Assembly (NCBI GenBank): GCA_021818105.1
Contig: JAKAFB010000013.1
Span: 1-63,224, forward strand
Source: Acidobacteriota bacterium
GTDB lineage: Bacteria; Acidobacteriota; Terriglobia; Terriglobales; Acidobacteriaceae
Length of the DNA: 63,224 nucleotides
Direction of reading: 5' to 3'
Both the position numbers and the translations under genes were made by a program. Shown here one piece after another: positions 8,677 through 18,292 of the stretch (position 1 is the stretch's first letter; the number at the start of each line of letters is the position of its first letter). The notes beneath the pieces are model-generated. The model made no database searches. It was not told the DNA's origin and saw only the letters and a program-made list of their open reading frames with translations.

Positions 8677-10500
8677 ATGCCCAGTGATCCTATAACTTTG
8701 CGCGAGCAGCCAGAATTTGAGGGCGACTACCGCCCTGTGCCGTCGAACAATCCGCATGCGCACCTGGACCCGCAGAATGTGCGCGTGGAGGCCACGGATA
8801 TTGCGTACCTGGCGCAGCTTTCAGACGCGCTGAGCACGACGCTCGATCTGGAGACGCTGCTGACGCGCACGTCCGAACTGGTGCGCGCGATTATCGATTA
8901 CCGTATCTTTGCCATTCTGCTGTTGAACGACCGCACGCATGAATTGCGGATGCGCTTCCAGATTGGGCACACCGCGGAGGTGCAGAAGATGCGCATCCCG
9001 GTGGGCAAGGGCGTAGTGGGGCAGGTGGCGCAGACACGGCAGCCGCTTCTGATCAATGACATCAGCAGCGTGGAGGGGTACATTCCAGCAAATCAGGATG
9101 TGCGCTCGGAGCTTGCGGTTCCGTTGATCGCCAAGAACCGGCTGATTGGCGTGCTGGATATTGAAAGCGAGAAAGCAAACTACTTTCGCCAGGAGCATCT
9201 GCATCTGCTAACGCTCACGGCGTCGCGAATTGCACAGGCGATTGAAAATGCGCGGCTATATACACGCGTGTCGCGGCAGGCGCAGACGCTGACCGTGCTG
9301 AATGAAATTTCAGCGGAGCTGACGTCGATTCTGGACCTGGATGCACTATTGGCGCGCATTGGGCAACTGCTGCGACGGCTGATTGACTACCAGATGTTCA
9401 GCATTATGCTGCTGGACGACAAGGGCGAGACGCTGATTACACGCTATGCGTGGCGATTTGGCTATGCGCATGCGCCACTGCGGAGGATTCCCATCACAAG
9501 CGGACTGGTAGGCGCGGCGGTGCGCGAGTGGCGGCCCATTAACGTGCCGGATGTGCGTAAGGATTCGCGCTACCTGGAAATGAATCCGGAGACGCGCTCG
9601 GAGCTGATCGTGCCGCTGTTTCACAAGGGACGCATTATCGGCGTGCTGGATTTGGAACATACACGGGCGGGCTTCTTCAATGAAGAGCATGAGCGCACCT
9701 TGACCACGATGGGCGCGCAGGTGGCAATTGCGATTGAAAATGCCCGGCTGTATCAGGCGGTCAAGCGGCAGGAGCAGCAACTGGAACGCGACATTGCGAT
9801 GGCACGCGAGGTACAACTGCGCCTGTTGCCACCGACCGCTCCGGAACACGCCCACGCGGATATGGCGGTGCGCTTTTTGCCGGCGCGCACGATTGGCGGC
9901 GACTTGTATGACTTTGTGGATTACGGGATGGGCCGAACCGCGATCGTTCTGGGAGACGTGAGCGGCAAAGCCGCTCCGGCGGCGCTGTTTGCGGCACTGG
10001 TGAGCGGCATTATGCGGTCTGCAGCGCTGCACCAGCCTGAGCCCGCACAGATGCTGACGCAACTGAACGACGCGCTGCAGGAGCGGCGGCTGGAGTCGCA
10101 ATATGTGACGATGCTGTTTGCGCTCTGGGATGACGAAACACGAACGCTGCAGGTGGCCAACTCCGGCGCCGTGCAGCCGATCTTCTGCCGCGAAGGTCAG
10201 TCGCTGAAGGTGCGAGCGGAGGGCCTGCCGCTGGGGCTGTTCCCGAACGTTGCGTACGAAGCCATCCCCGTGACGACACTACCGGGCGATGTGGTGATTT
10301 TCATTTCAGACGGCATTCTGGATGCGGAGAACGAGCAGGGAGAGATGTACGGTGAAGAACAGCTGACGGGACTGCTGTGCTCTCTCCGCGAGCAACCGGC
10401 CGCACGCATTGCGGATGCGATTTTGGCGGATGTGACGCGCTTCCAGGGCAGCAAGGACCGCTTTGACGATGAGACGATTATCGTGTTGCGCGTGCGGTAG
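8677..10500 (+). CDS. GAF-GAF-PP2C (SpoIIE/RsbU-type) serine phosphatase
   Basis: A 607-residue cytoplasmic signalling protein with three domains. The first GAF domain spans roughly residues 45-195 and the second 210-360. A helical linker with ERDIAMAREVQLRLLP is typical of RsbU-like proteins. A PP2C-type phosphatase domain (about 390-605) carries the metal-binding motifs GGDLYDF, VLGDVSGKAAPAALF and ISDGILDAENEQG. Such enzymes dephosphorylate anti-anti-sigma factors (STAS proteins) in partner-switching cascades that answer redox, small-molecule or stress signals. No STAS or anti-sigma gene is nearby, so the partner is encoded elsewhere. The start is ATG 8677; no strong ribosome binding site is seen. 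Confidence 0.92.
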   Translation: MPSDPITLREQPEFEGDYRPVPSNNPHAHLDPQNVRVEATDIAYLAQLSDALSTTLDLETLLTRTSELVRAIIDYRIFAILLLNDRTHELRMRFQIGHTAEVQKMRIPVGKGVVGQVAQTRQPLLINDISSVEGYIPANQDVRSELAVPLIAKNRLIGVLDIESEKANYFRQEHLHLLTLTASRIAQAIENARLYTRVSRQAQTLTVLNEISAELTSILDLDALLARIGQLLRRLIDYQMFSIMLLDDKGETLITRYAWRFGYAHAPLRRIPITSGLVGAAVREWRPINVPDVRKDSRYLEMNPETRSELIVPLFHKGRIIGVLDLEHTRAGFFNEEHERTLTTMGAQVAIAIENARLYQAVKRQEQQLERDIAMAREVQLRLLPPTAPEHAHADMAVRFLPARTIGGDLYDFVDYGMGRTAIVLGDVSGKAAPAALFAALVSGIMRSAALHQPEPAQMLTQLNDALQERRLESQYVTMLFALWDDETRTLQVANSGAVQPIFCREGQSLKVRAEGLPLGLFPNVAYEAIPVTTLPGDVVIFISDGILDAENEQGEMYGEEQLTGLLCSLREQPAARIADAILADVTRFQGSKDRFDDETIIVLRVR

Positions 10501-10581
10501 GTGTGTTGTGCTCCTGCGACTCGCTCCCTGCAGGTTTTCGCATTGATACACTTGAGGAGACAACACCTTCTCGGAGCTTCC

Positions 10582-11883
10582 TTGCAGACAACTCCACAAG
10601 AACGCATTATTCGTCCTGCGCGCAACGTGATGGGCAGCCTGCGGCTGCCCGGAGACAAATCGATCAGCCACCGTTACGGGATGCTGGCGGCTTTTGCCGA
10701 GGGCACTTCACGCTTTCTGAACTTTTCAACAGGGGCCGATTGTGCCTCCACGCTGAGCTGCATGCAGGCGCTGGGGGCAAAGGTGAACAGGCAGGCCGAG
10801 GGCACGGTTGAAGTGACGGGCGTGGGCGGGCGCGTGACGCCTGCCGATCACCCGCTGGATTGCGGCAACTCCGGTTCGACGATGCGCATGATCTCCGGGC
10901 TGCTGGCAGCGCAGGAGGGCAAGTTCACTCTGGTGGGCGATGCTTCGCTGTCTCGGCGGCCAATGGAACGCATTCGGAAGCCTCTGACGGAGATGGGAGC
11001 GCGCATCACGCTGACGGACGGCCATGCGCCGGTGAGAATAGAAGGCGCGGCGCTGCGAGCGATTGACTACACCACGCAGGTTCCGAGCGCACAGGTGAAG
11101 ACCTGCGTGCTTCTGGCAGGATTGCAGACTGGAGGCACGACGACCGTGCGCGAAGCAGTGCGCACGCGCGACCATAGCGAGCTTGCCCTGCGCGCCTTTG
11201 GCGCAAACATCACGCGCGGCGTAGACTCGGTTTCCATTACGGGACCGCAGACGCTGCACGCGATTGACGCAGTAGTGCCGGGTGATATTTCATCGGCGGC
11301 TTTCTTTCTGTGCGCAGCAGCGTTGTTTCCAGACTCGTCGCTGGTGCTGGACTCGCTGGGCATGAACCCGACACGGGCGGGACTGCTGGACGTGCTGGCA
11401 ACGCTGGGCGCTCGTATTGCCGTGCTGAACCTAGAGGAGAAGAATGCCGAGCTGGTGGGTACGGTACAGGTTTCGGCGCCTGGTTCGGGACTGAAGTCAG
11501 CAGAGATTGGCGGGGGGCTGGCGGCACAACTGATTGACGAGCTGCCGGTGCTGGCGGCCATTGCGCCGTATACGAGCGGAGGAATTCGCATCCGCGATGC
11601 GAAGGAGCTGCGCGTGAAGGAGTCGGACAGGATTGCGCTGGTAGCGAAGAACCTGCGCGCGATGGGCGCAGAGGTAACCGAGTTCGAAGACGGACTGGAT
11701 GTGCCGGGCGGGCAGACTCTGCACGGCGCGACGATTGACGCCGGCGGTGACCACCGGATTGCGATGGCCTTCAGCGTCGCGGCGCTGCGCGCGACCGGGT
11801 ACACACTCATCCAAGGGGCGGAGTCGGCGGCGATCAGCTTTCCAGAGTTCTTTGAGTTGCTGGACCAGGTTGCGGAGCGGTAA
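10582..11883 (+). CDS. aroA: 3-phosphoshikimate 1-carboxyvinyltransferase (EPSP synthase)
   Basis: Transfers the enolpyruvyl group of PEP to shikimate-3-phosphate in aromatic amino acid synthesis. Family motifs are LPGDKSISHRYGMLAA at the N-terminus, DCGNSGSTMRMISG, SLSRRPMERI, and near the C-terminus KELRVKESDRIAL and DHRIAMAFSVAAL. TTG at 10582 is preferred: CGGAG lies 5 to 6 bases upstream and the protein then begins just before the conserved core (433 residues). The open frame runs back to 10501 without a usable signal. A strong bidirectional hairpin follows the stop codon. Confidence 0.95.
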   Translation: MQTTPQERIIRPARNVMGSLRLPGDKSISHRYGMLAAFAEGTSRFLNFSTGADCASTLSCMQALGAKVNRQAEGTVEVTGVGGRVTPADHPLDCGNSGSTMRMISGLLAAQEGKFTLVGDASLSRRPMERIRKPLTEMGARITLTDGHAPVRIEGAALRAIDYTTQVPSAQVKTCVLLAGLQTGGTTTVREAVRTRDHSELALRAFGANITRGVDSVSITGPQTLHAIDAVVPGDISSAAFFLCAAALFPDSSLVLDSLGMNPTRAGLLDVLATLGARIAVLNLEEKNAELVGTVQVSAPGSGLKSAEIGGGLAAQLIDELPVLAAIAPYTSGGIRIRDAKELRVKESDRIALVAKNLRAMGAEVTEFEDGLDVPGGQTLHGATIDAGGDHRIAMAFSVAALRATGYTLIQGAESAAISFPEFFELLDQVAER

Positions 11884-11942
11884 CCAAGCCGAAGAAGTGC
11901 AACCAAAGCCGCGGGGTTGTAACTGTGGTGATAGAAGATAAA

Positions 11943-11967
11943 AAGGCCCGGCAATTCGCCGGGCCTT
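11943..11967. terminator. Bidirectional intrinsic terminator between aroA and the TolC-like gene
   Basis: AAGGCCCGGC-AATTC-GCCGGGCCTT forms a perfect 10-bp stem. Read on the minus strand it is followed by TTTTTATC, a good T-tract, so it mainly terminates the TolC-like gene. On the plus strand it can also stop aroA. Confidence 0.85.
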
Positions 11968-11988
11968 ACTGCTGTGGAGGAATGGCCG

Positions 11989-14115
11989 TCAATTCCCTCC
12001 CGGAGCTTTCATGCTTGGCTCATTGCCCTTCTTGGCTGGCTGAAGTCCCGGGACGAGAGGAGCTGAGGTGACATTGCCTGTGGCGGCATCATTCAAGTTG
12101 ATGCCGTAGTTTTGGAGTGTGGTGGCAAGGGTCTGGTACAGTGATGCACGGTCCTTGGCATAGGTGGCGTTCGCGGTAATGAGGTTGTTCTCAGCCGTGG
12201 CCAGGTTGCGTTCCTGGAGAAGTACGTTGGCCGTGGTGGAGGCACCGAGGTGCAATTTCTTTTCCTCGGCATCGAGGCTCTGCTGGGCGTAGTCGCGGGC
12301 AGCGATGGCAGCCTTGACCTGCGCGCGGTCATTGGTGAGCGCGAACTGCGCGTTGACGACCTGCATGCGGATCTGGGTGTAGAGCTGCTCAAGGCGGAGT
12401 TCGGACTGGCGGTACTCAATGAGCGAGCGGGCCTGCACGGACTGCGCCTGACGGTTGCGAATGGGGATGGTGAGGTTGAAGCCGGCGCCCTTATCAGGAG
12501 CAGAGCTGTTGAAGAGATGCTGGACAACCGTGCCGTAGGTGACCTCGGGGAAGGTTCCGGGAGGGTAGGGCTGTCCCGTCTGGAAGTTGATACCGCTGGG
12601 ACTTTGCGAACCGCCAAGAGCGCTCGAGCCATAGAAACCGTAGACATCGAGCGTGGGCAACAGGTTGTTTCGTGCGCCCTTGAGCGTGATTTCGTCATTG
12701 CGGAGGGTGAGCACGGCTTGCTCGAGTTCCGGCCGGTTCTTGAAGGCGGTCTGCACGAGATCCTCAATCGGCTCTGACTCTTCGGGAATCTCGTTGATGC
12801 TGACGCGATCCGTGGGAATGACTGCGGCAGCTTCAAGAGCAGGATCATTGAGATTGCGGGCGATGGCCTGCTTCATGATCTGCTGCTGGTAGTTGAGGTT
12901 GCTTTGTGAGGCGATGAGCGCCTGCTTGTCAGTGGCGACATTGGAGTCAGCCTGCACGACATCCAGCGGGGCCATGGTGCCAATTTGAAGCTGCTTGCGC
13001 GTATCCTCGTCGAGCTTGGTGCTCTGCTGGAGAGCGCGATCCTTGGCCTGCACGTCCTCGTAGGCACTGACGAGCGCCCAATAGATATTCTCGACCTGAT
13101 TGACTGTGTAGAGGATTTGCTGGCGGAAGGCGGAATCTGTAATGCGACGGTCGTTCTTAGCCTGGTAGATAAACCGATGGTTCACCCAGATGCCGGCGCC
13201 CTGCAGGAGGTGCTGCGTCACGGTGGCCTTGAAGATCGAGTTCAGCAGCGGGCTGTAGACCTGGAAGGGATTGTCGGTGGTGATGCGGTTGTTCGTGAGC
13301 GAGACGGCGAGGTTGGCGCCAGTGGCAAAACCCTGGTTGTAGGCAAAGTTGTAGATGTTGGTGTTGGTGGTCAGGGAGGTCTTGCCGCCGGAAAAGAAAG
13401 TGTTCGACTGGGGCTGACGGGCACGTTCGAACTGGATGTTGCCCGTAACTGAGGGGTCAAATTGCGCGGGCAACGGGCCAGCACCGTTCGTAGTGAGCGT
13501 GAGGCCGGCCGCGCCGGTGCCTGCACCGCCGGAGCCCATGGTAGTGCCACCAGGGCCGCCGCCCGTGATGAGCGTGGTGGAGGTGCCGCCGAGCGTACCG
13601 GTGACAAGTCCGGAAGGAGCACCAAGCAATGCAGCGCCGGACTTGGCGCGCAGGATGTCGGTATCCGCAATGTCGAGGTTGTAGCGGGAGATGGCGATGT
13701 CGTAGTTATTTTCTATCGCCAGAGCGATGGCATCAGAGAGGCTGAGGTAAATTTTGCCATCCTTGACGAGGTCGACGAGACGCACGGAGTTGACGAAGCT
13801 CGCCTTGGCAATGGTGGTGGCCTTGTACCAGTCAATGGGATCACCGAGCAGACGGCCAGAGGGCTTGCTAAAGTCACGCTCGGACTGGCGCAGGTCAAAG
13901 GGCTGCGTCAAGACAGGGGCGGGCGCAGAAGGCAAACTGGATGCCTCTTTTTCCGTTGTTCCGGGCGCGTTCTGCTGCGCAAAACCCGATGGCACACACG
14001 ACGCCAAAGTAAGCATGACTGCCGCGAGCGCGCGCAACTGCACGCCGGACCGCCCCTGGGGACGTAACGCGGTTGCATCCTGCTGCTCAAACACACGATT
14101 ACCGAACCGATACAT
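11989..14115 (-). CDS. TolC-family outer membrane protein with a Gly/Thr-rich insert (708 residues)
   Basis: An outer membrane efflux or secretion channel of the TolC fold. The signal sequence is LAAVMLTLASCVPSGFA. The two duplicated OEP halves are visible, with long helical stretches such as ALQQSTKLDEDTRKQLQIG and LTNDRAQVKAAIAARDYA. Conserved TolC features include GxxxxxxVLxAERNL-like GASTTANVLLQERNLATAEN near the C-terminus. At 708 residues it is much longer than E. coli TolC (about 470 mature). The extra length is an N-terminal Pro/Ser-rich part and a glycine/threonine insert (GGGPGGTTMGSGGAGTG, about residues 184-205). It stands alone: no adaptor or pump gene is adjacent. A palindrome (14165-14187) lies 50 bases upstream. 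Confidence 0.88.
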   Translation of the reverse strand: MYRFGNRVFEQQDATALRPQGRSGVQLRALAAVMLTLASCVPSGFAQQNAPGTTEKEASSLPSAPAPVLTQPFDLRQSERDFSKPSGRLLGDPIDWYKATTIAKASFVNSVRLVDLVKDGKIYLSLSDAIALAIENNYDIAISRYNLDIADTDILRAKSGAALLGAPSGLVTGTLGGTSTTLITGGGPGGTTMGSGGAGTGAAGLTLTTNGAGPLPAQFDPSVTGNIQFERARQPQSNTFFSGGKTSLTTNTNIYNFAYNQGFATGANLAVSLTNNRITTDNPFQVYSPLLNSIFKATVTQHLLQGAGIWVNHRFIYQAKNDRRITDSAFRQQILYTVNQVENIYWALVSAYEDVQAKDRALQQSTKLDEDTRKQLQIGTMAPLDVVQADSNVATDKQALIASQSNLNYQQQIMKQAIARNLNDPALEAAAVIPTDRVSINEIPEESEPIEDLVQTAFKNRPELEQAVLTLRNDEITLKGARNNLLPTLDVYGFYGSSALGGSQSPSGINFQTGQPYPPGTFPEVTYGTVVQHLFNSSAPDKGAGFNLTIPIRNRQAQSVQARSLIEYRQSELRLEQLYTQIRMQVVNAQFALTNDRAQVKAAIAARDYAQQSLDAEEKKLHLGASTTANVLLQERNLATAENNLITANATYAKDRASLYQTLATTLQNYGINLNDAATGNVTSAPLVPGLQPAKKGNEPSMKAPGGN

Positions 14116-14164
14116 GTTTTTTCTCCACGGTGTGCTAAGGCATGTGGGGTGCCATTGTTCAAGA

Positions 14165-14187
14165 CGTCCGGAGAACCCTTCCGGACG
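14165..14187. promoter_or_regulatory. Perfect inverted repeat CGTCCGGA-N7-TCCGGACG upstream of the TolC-like gene
   Basis: The 8-bp arms are separated by GAACCCT. The element lies 50 bases before the start codon of the minus-strand TolC-like gene. It could be a regulator binding site or a leader hairpin. Confidence 0.4.
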
Positions 14188-14412
14188 CAGATTTATCGTG
14201 CTTCCGGGCGATTTTCGCTTCCTGTTTGTGCTTCCATGATCAACTCTTGTTGGAATACGCTCGCGCGCAGCGGTTCGTTCCCTTCCCCGGAAATTTCGAT
14301 GGCCGATAGTGCTGCTTTCAGCATGAGAGCAAAAAGCTGAGTATATCCCAGAGGCACTCTTAGCATTTTGACCTCGATTGGCTGCTTTACCCTGTTATCG
14401 ACATAGATACCT

Positions 14413-15237
14413 ATGACGGAAAGAGCACAAATCGTGAGCGGGCTGCAGACATGGAAGCTGACGCTGGCCTATGACGGAACGGACTTCCGCGGGTGGCAGG
14501 TGCAGCCGGATGCCCCAACGATCCAGGGCGAGTTGCAGTCGGCACTGGGACGCATTACAGGCGAGACGCCGCTGCCGCAGGGCTCCGGGCGCACAGATGC
14601 GGGAGTACACGCGCTGGCACAGGTGGCGAGTTTTGCGCTGCGGGCACCGATTCCGGCGGCGAATTTGCAACGCGCGCTGAACCGGACCCTACCGGCAGCG
14701 ATACGCGTGCTGGCAGCGGAGACGATGCCGGAGGGCTTTCATGCACGGCATAGTGCAAAGGCGAAGACTTATGAGTACCGCATCTTTCGCGGAGAGATTT
14801 GCCCGCCGTTTCTGGCGCGATATGTATACGCATGCCCGTGGCCGATGGAGGAGACGGCGCTGGATGCGGCAGCAGGAGTTTTTTGGGGCGAGCACGACTT
14901 TGCAAGCTTTGCGGCGAGTGACCCGGACCTTGCAGCGCGGCGGAGCGCAGCGGAGAACGACGAAGGAGAGATCGCGGGGACGGTGCGCAGGATTTTCAGC
15001 TCGGCATGGGAGCGGCATGCCACGGCAGAGGGCGAACTGCTGGTGTATCGCGTGCGAGGCAATGGCTTTCTGCATCACATGGTGCGCAACCTGGTAGGGA
15101 CGATGCTGGATGTGGCGCGCGGACATCTGGAACTGAGGGAGATTGCGGAGATTCTGGCGGCACGGAACCGCTCGGCCGCCGGACCAACGGCACCGGCCCG
15201 TGGATTGTTTTTGCATTCTGTGGAATACGAAGAGTGA
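14413..15237 (+). CDS. truA: tRNA pseudouridine synthase A
   Basis: TruA isomerises uridines 38-40 in the tRNA anticodon stem. The catalytic aspartate is D62 in GSGRTDAGVHALAQ. Other family motifs are LTLAYDGTDFRGWQVQP, RHSAKAKTYEYRI and GNGFLHHMVRNLVGTMLDV. Length (274 residues) is normal. The ATG at 14413 has no Shine-Dalgarno; a GTG eight codons in has GGAAAGAG upstream and may be the true start. It is followed 47 bases later by an M20 peptidase in the same direction. Confidence 0.95.
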   Translation: MTERAQIVSGLQTWKLTLAYDGTDFRGWQVQPDAPTIQGELQSALGRITGETPLPQGSGRTDAGVHALAQVASFALRAPIPAANLQRALNRTLPAAIRVLAAETMPEGFHARHSAKAKTYEYRIFRGEICPPFLARYVYACPWPMEETALDAAAGVFWGEHDFASFAASDPDLAARRSAAENDEGEIAGTVRRIFSSAWERHATAEGELLVYRVRGNGFLHHMVRNLVGTMLDVARGHLELREIAEILAARNRSAAGPTAPARGLFLHSVEYEE

Positions 15238-15284
15238 CATGCGCCTGTGGACACTCAGAACCCTGTTAACCTGAAACCATTCAC

Positions 15285-16553
15285 ATGGCCCTCTTCCGAA
15301 GCATGGCGTATTCGAGAGTGACTTTGCTGGCTGCACGACGGCCAGTGCATGCGGCATTTGCCTGGATGCACAACAATCCGCAGACGCTGATGAAGTGGCA
15401 GGCTGAGATGGTAGGGATTCCTGCGCCGCCGTTTGGGGAACAGGTGCGCGCGGCGTGGATGGCAGAGCGATTTGCCGAGGCCGGGCTGGTGGACGTATAC
15501 ACGGACGCGATTGGGAATGTGGTGGGCTGGCTGCGCGCAGAGGGTTTGCCGCCTGAGAGCAGCGGGCCGGTGGTTGTGCTCTCGGCACATATCGACACGG
15601 TATTCCCAGTGGAGACTCCGCTGCAGCCAGCGCTATCACAAGTGGATGGGGGCCTGCGGCTGGATGCGCCGGGGGCATGCGACAATGGCGCGGGCATGGC
15701 GGGCATGCTGGCGATCGCGTATGCGCTTGTGCATGCCAAGGTACGACCGGCTGTGCCAGTGGTAGTGCTGGCGAACGTGGGCGAAGAAGGCGAAGGCGAC
15801 TTGCGCGGCGTGCGGTTCTTTTATCAGCAGAGCGGACTGGCGAGCCGCATTGCGGCACACATTATTCTGGACGGAGCGGGCTCGGACACAGCCGTCGCAC
15901 AGGCGCTGGGCAGCAGGCGCTACAAGGTAACGATCAACGGGCCGGGGGGACACAGCTTTACAGATGCGGGGGTGCCGAACCCGATTGCGGCCATGGCGAC
16001 CGCCTTGTCAGACCTGGCACAGACGCCGCTGCCTGAAGATCCGCGCACCACGCTGAATCTGGGCACGATTCACGGCGGGACAAGCGTGAACTCGATTCCG
16101 GAGAGCGCAACAGCATCGATTGATTTTCGCTCGACGGGCACGGACGAGCTGGTGCGGCTGGAGGTGGCACTGCATCGCGCAGTGGAAGATGCGGTGGAGC
16201 GCTGGAACGCGGTGGCGCGCGCATTGCCGGGGGCGAACCGCGGTGCATTGACCTTCACGGTGGAGAAGATTGGCGACCGGCCCCCGGGGCTGCTGCCTGC
16301 CGATTCGCCACTGCTGGAGACGCTGCGCGCGGTGGATAGACATCTGGGCTTGCGAACAGACCTGCGGCTAGGGTCGACGGATGCGAATATCCCGATTGCA
16401 ATGGGCGTGCCGGCAATCTCAATGGGCGCGGGCGGTGAGGGTGGAGGCGCACATACTCAGGCGGAGTGGTTCTGTGACAAGGACCGCGAACTGGGGCTAA
16501 AGCGCGTACTGCTGCTCACGCTGGCTATCGCGGAATGGGCTGCGGAGCAGTAG
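15285..16553 (+). CDS. M20-family metallopeptidase / deacylase
   Basis: A zinc-dependent aminoacyl hydrolase of the M20 (peptidase T / ArgE / CPG2) superfamily, 422 residues. The metal and catalytic residues are recognisable: SAHIDTVF (H and the following D), DAPGACDNGAGMAGML (bridging Asp), and VGEEGEGDLRG (catalytic Glu pair). The dimerisation domain carries GPGGHSFTDAG, followed by the C-terminal STDANIPIAMGVPAI and a histidine in GGAHTQAEWF. There is no signal peptide, so it is probably cytoplasmic. The substrate cannot be fixed from sequence: a tripeptide, dipeptide or acylated amino acid is possible. Confidence 0.9.
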   Translation: MALFRSMAYSRVTLLAARRPVHAAFAWMHNNPQTLMKWQAEMVGIPAPPFGEQVRAAWMAERFAEAGLVDVYTDAIGNVVGWLRAEGLPPESSGPVVVLSAHIDTVFPVETPLQPALSQVDGGLRLDAPGACDNGAGMAGMLAIAYALVHAKVRPAVPVVVLANVGEEGEGDLRGVRFFYQQSGLASRIAAHIILDGAGSDTAVAQALGSRRYKVTINGPGGHSFTDAGVPNPIAAMATALSDLAQTPLPEDPRTTLNLGTIHGGTSVNSIPESATASIDFRSTGTDELVRLEVALHRAVEDAVERWNAVARALPGANRGALTFTVEKIGDRPPGLLPADSPLLETLRAVDRHLGLRTDLRLGSTDANIPIAMGVPAISMGAGGEGGGAHTQAEWFCDKDRELGLKRVLLLTLAIAEWAAEQ

Positions 16554-16576
16554 AGAAAATCTGCTACACTCCGCGC

Positions 16577-18286
16577 ATGCGCGTTTCCCGGTTATCTGTT
16601 GCAGCCGCGCTGGCAGCCTCAGTGTTGTGCAGCGCACAGACGGTAAAGGCACGGCGCGGTGCTCCGAGGCGAAAGCCCGTGCCGGAAATGATCCTGTACA
16701 ACGGGGTGATTTTCACGGGCGAGGGCCTTGCACAGGACAAGCCACACACCGTGGAGGCGATGGCAATCGGTCACGGCAAGGTGCTGGCCGTGGGAGCGAA
16801 CGATGCCATTCAGCGCATGGCGGGTCCGCAGACGGAACTGCGCAACCTGGATAGCGCGCATACGGGCGTGGTTGTTTTTCCGGGATTCAACGATGCACAC
16901 ACACACCTGGGAAGCGCGGGCAGCACGAAGCTGAACGTGGACCTGACAGGCGTGCAGTCGCTCAAAGAGATGCTGGACAAGATTGCCACGTATGCGCAGA
17001 GCGCACCCGCAGGGCGCTGGCTGACAGGCGGGAACTGGGACCAGACGCTGTGGGCGCAGAAGATGCTGCCGACGCGGGTTGACCTGGACCGCGTGACGGG
17101 CGATCATCCGGCGTTTCTTAACCGCATAGACGGACATATCGCGCTTGCCAACTCAGCTGCGTTAAAGGCAGCGGGCATCACGGGCAAAACGAAACCTCCA
17201 CAGGGCGGAGCGATAGAACTGGATGCGACGGGCGAGCCCACGGGAATCCTGCGCGAGTCCGCGAAGAATCTGGTGTCCAGGGTGATTCCGCCGCCGAGCA
17301 AGGAAGAACGACGCAGGGGCGATGAACTGGCGATAGAAGACGCGGTATCGCATGGCGTGACAAGCGTACAGGACTTCAGCCGATGGGAGGACTTCCTGAT
17401 CTTCGAGGAGCTGGAGAAGGAAGGCCGGCTAAGACTGAAGATTAGCGAGTGGCTTCCCTTCAAGAGTCCATTACCGGAACTCGTAAAGATGCGCGCGCAC
17501 CATGATGCCCATGATCCGATGCTGCATACGGGCATGCTGAAGGGATTTATGGATGGCTCACTGGGCTCGCGCACGGCGGCAATGAAGGCTCCGTATGCGG
17601 ATGATCCAGGGAACACAGGATTGCCACAGTACACGCAGGCGCAATTGAACAAAATGGCAGTGGAGCGGTCGAAGGCGGGGTTCCAACTGGGCTTTCATGC
17701 GATAGGCGACAAGGCTACAGCCATGGCGCTGGAGGCATTTGCGCAGCCTGGGGTGTCACGGACGGCGCGGAACCGGATTGAGCACGCGCAGGTGGTGGAC
17801 CCTGAGGATATTGCGCGGTTCAAGAAGCTGGGCGTGATCGCGTCGATGCAGCCCAATCACCTGCTGACGGATATGAACTGGGCCGAGGCGCGGCTGGGAC
17901 CAGAGCGGGCGGCGTACTCCTATGCGTGGAAGGCGTTCCTGGATGCAGGCGTGCCGCTGGCGTTCGGAACGGATTACCCAGTAGAACCGATTACGCCGTT
18001 TCGCGGGCTTTATGCGGCCGTGACGCGGATGAACGAGACAGGCACGATGACCTACTATCCGCAGAACGTCATTACCCGTGGAGAAGCGCTGTATGCGTAC
18101 ACGCAGGGCGCGGCGTATGCGGAGCTCGCGGAAAAGCACAAAGGCAGACTGACACCGGGCTACGACGCGGACTTTATCGTTGTGGATCGCGACCTGTACA
18201 CAGTGGCCGCGCCTTCGCTGCTGGGGACGCAGGTGCTGGAAACCTACGTCGCAGGCAGGCGGGTGTACGGCGCCTCCACGAGGTAG
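16577..18286 (+). CDS. Secreted amidohydrolase (YtcJ-like)
   Basis: A metal-dependent hydrolase of the amidohydrolase superfamily, 569 residues. The start at ATG 16577 gives a signal peptide (VSRLSVAAALAASVLCSAQ); the longer frame from 16535 overlaps the upstream gene and hides it. The barrel shows HxH in PGFNDAHTHLGSAG, then GFHAIGDKATAMALEAF and RNRIEHAQVV (metal or catalytic histidines), and the conserved aspartate in FGTDYPVEPITP. The YtcJ-like subgroup (amidohydrolase family 3) often hydrolyses cyclic imides or N-acyl compounds, but the substrate here is unknown. The start is 23 bases after the M20 stop, so the two may be one transcript. Confidence 0.9.
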   Translation: MRVSRLSVAAALAASVLCSAQTVKARRGAPRRKPVPEMILYNGVIFTGEGLAQDKPHTVEAMAIGHGKVLAVGANDAIQRMAGPQTELRNLDSAHTGVVVFPGFNDAHTHLGSAGSTKLNVDLTGVQSLKEMLDKIATYAQSAPAGRWLTGGNWDQTLWAQKMLPTRVDLDRVTGDHPAFLNRIDGHIALANSAALKAAGITGKTKPPQGGAIELDATGEPTGILRESAKNLVSRVIPPPSKEERRRGDELAIEDAVSHGVTSVQDFSRWEDFLIFEELEKEGRLRLKISEWLPFKSPLPELVKMRAHHDAHDPMLHTGMLKGFMDGSLGSRTAAMKAPYADDPGNTGLPQYTQAQLNKMAVERSKAGFQLGFHAIGDKATAMALEAFAQPGVSRTARNRIEHAQVVDPEDIARFKKLGVIASMQPNHLLTDMNWAEARLGPERAAYSYAWKAFLDAGVPLAFGTDYPVEPITPFRGLYAAVTRMNETGTMTYYPQNVITRGEALYAYTQGAAYAELAEKHKGRLTPGYDADFIVVDRDLYTVAAPSLLGTQVLETYVAGRRVYGASTR

Positions 18287-18292
18287 AAATTG

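Noticed and set aside
14149..14340. 63-codon plus-strand frame between the TolC-like gene and truA
   Set aside because: No binding site, overlaps the palindrome and promoter region, and the sequence has no protein-like pattern.
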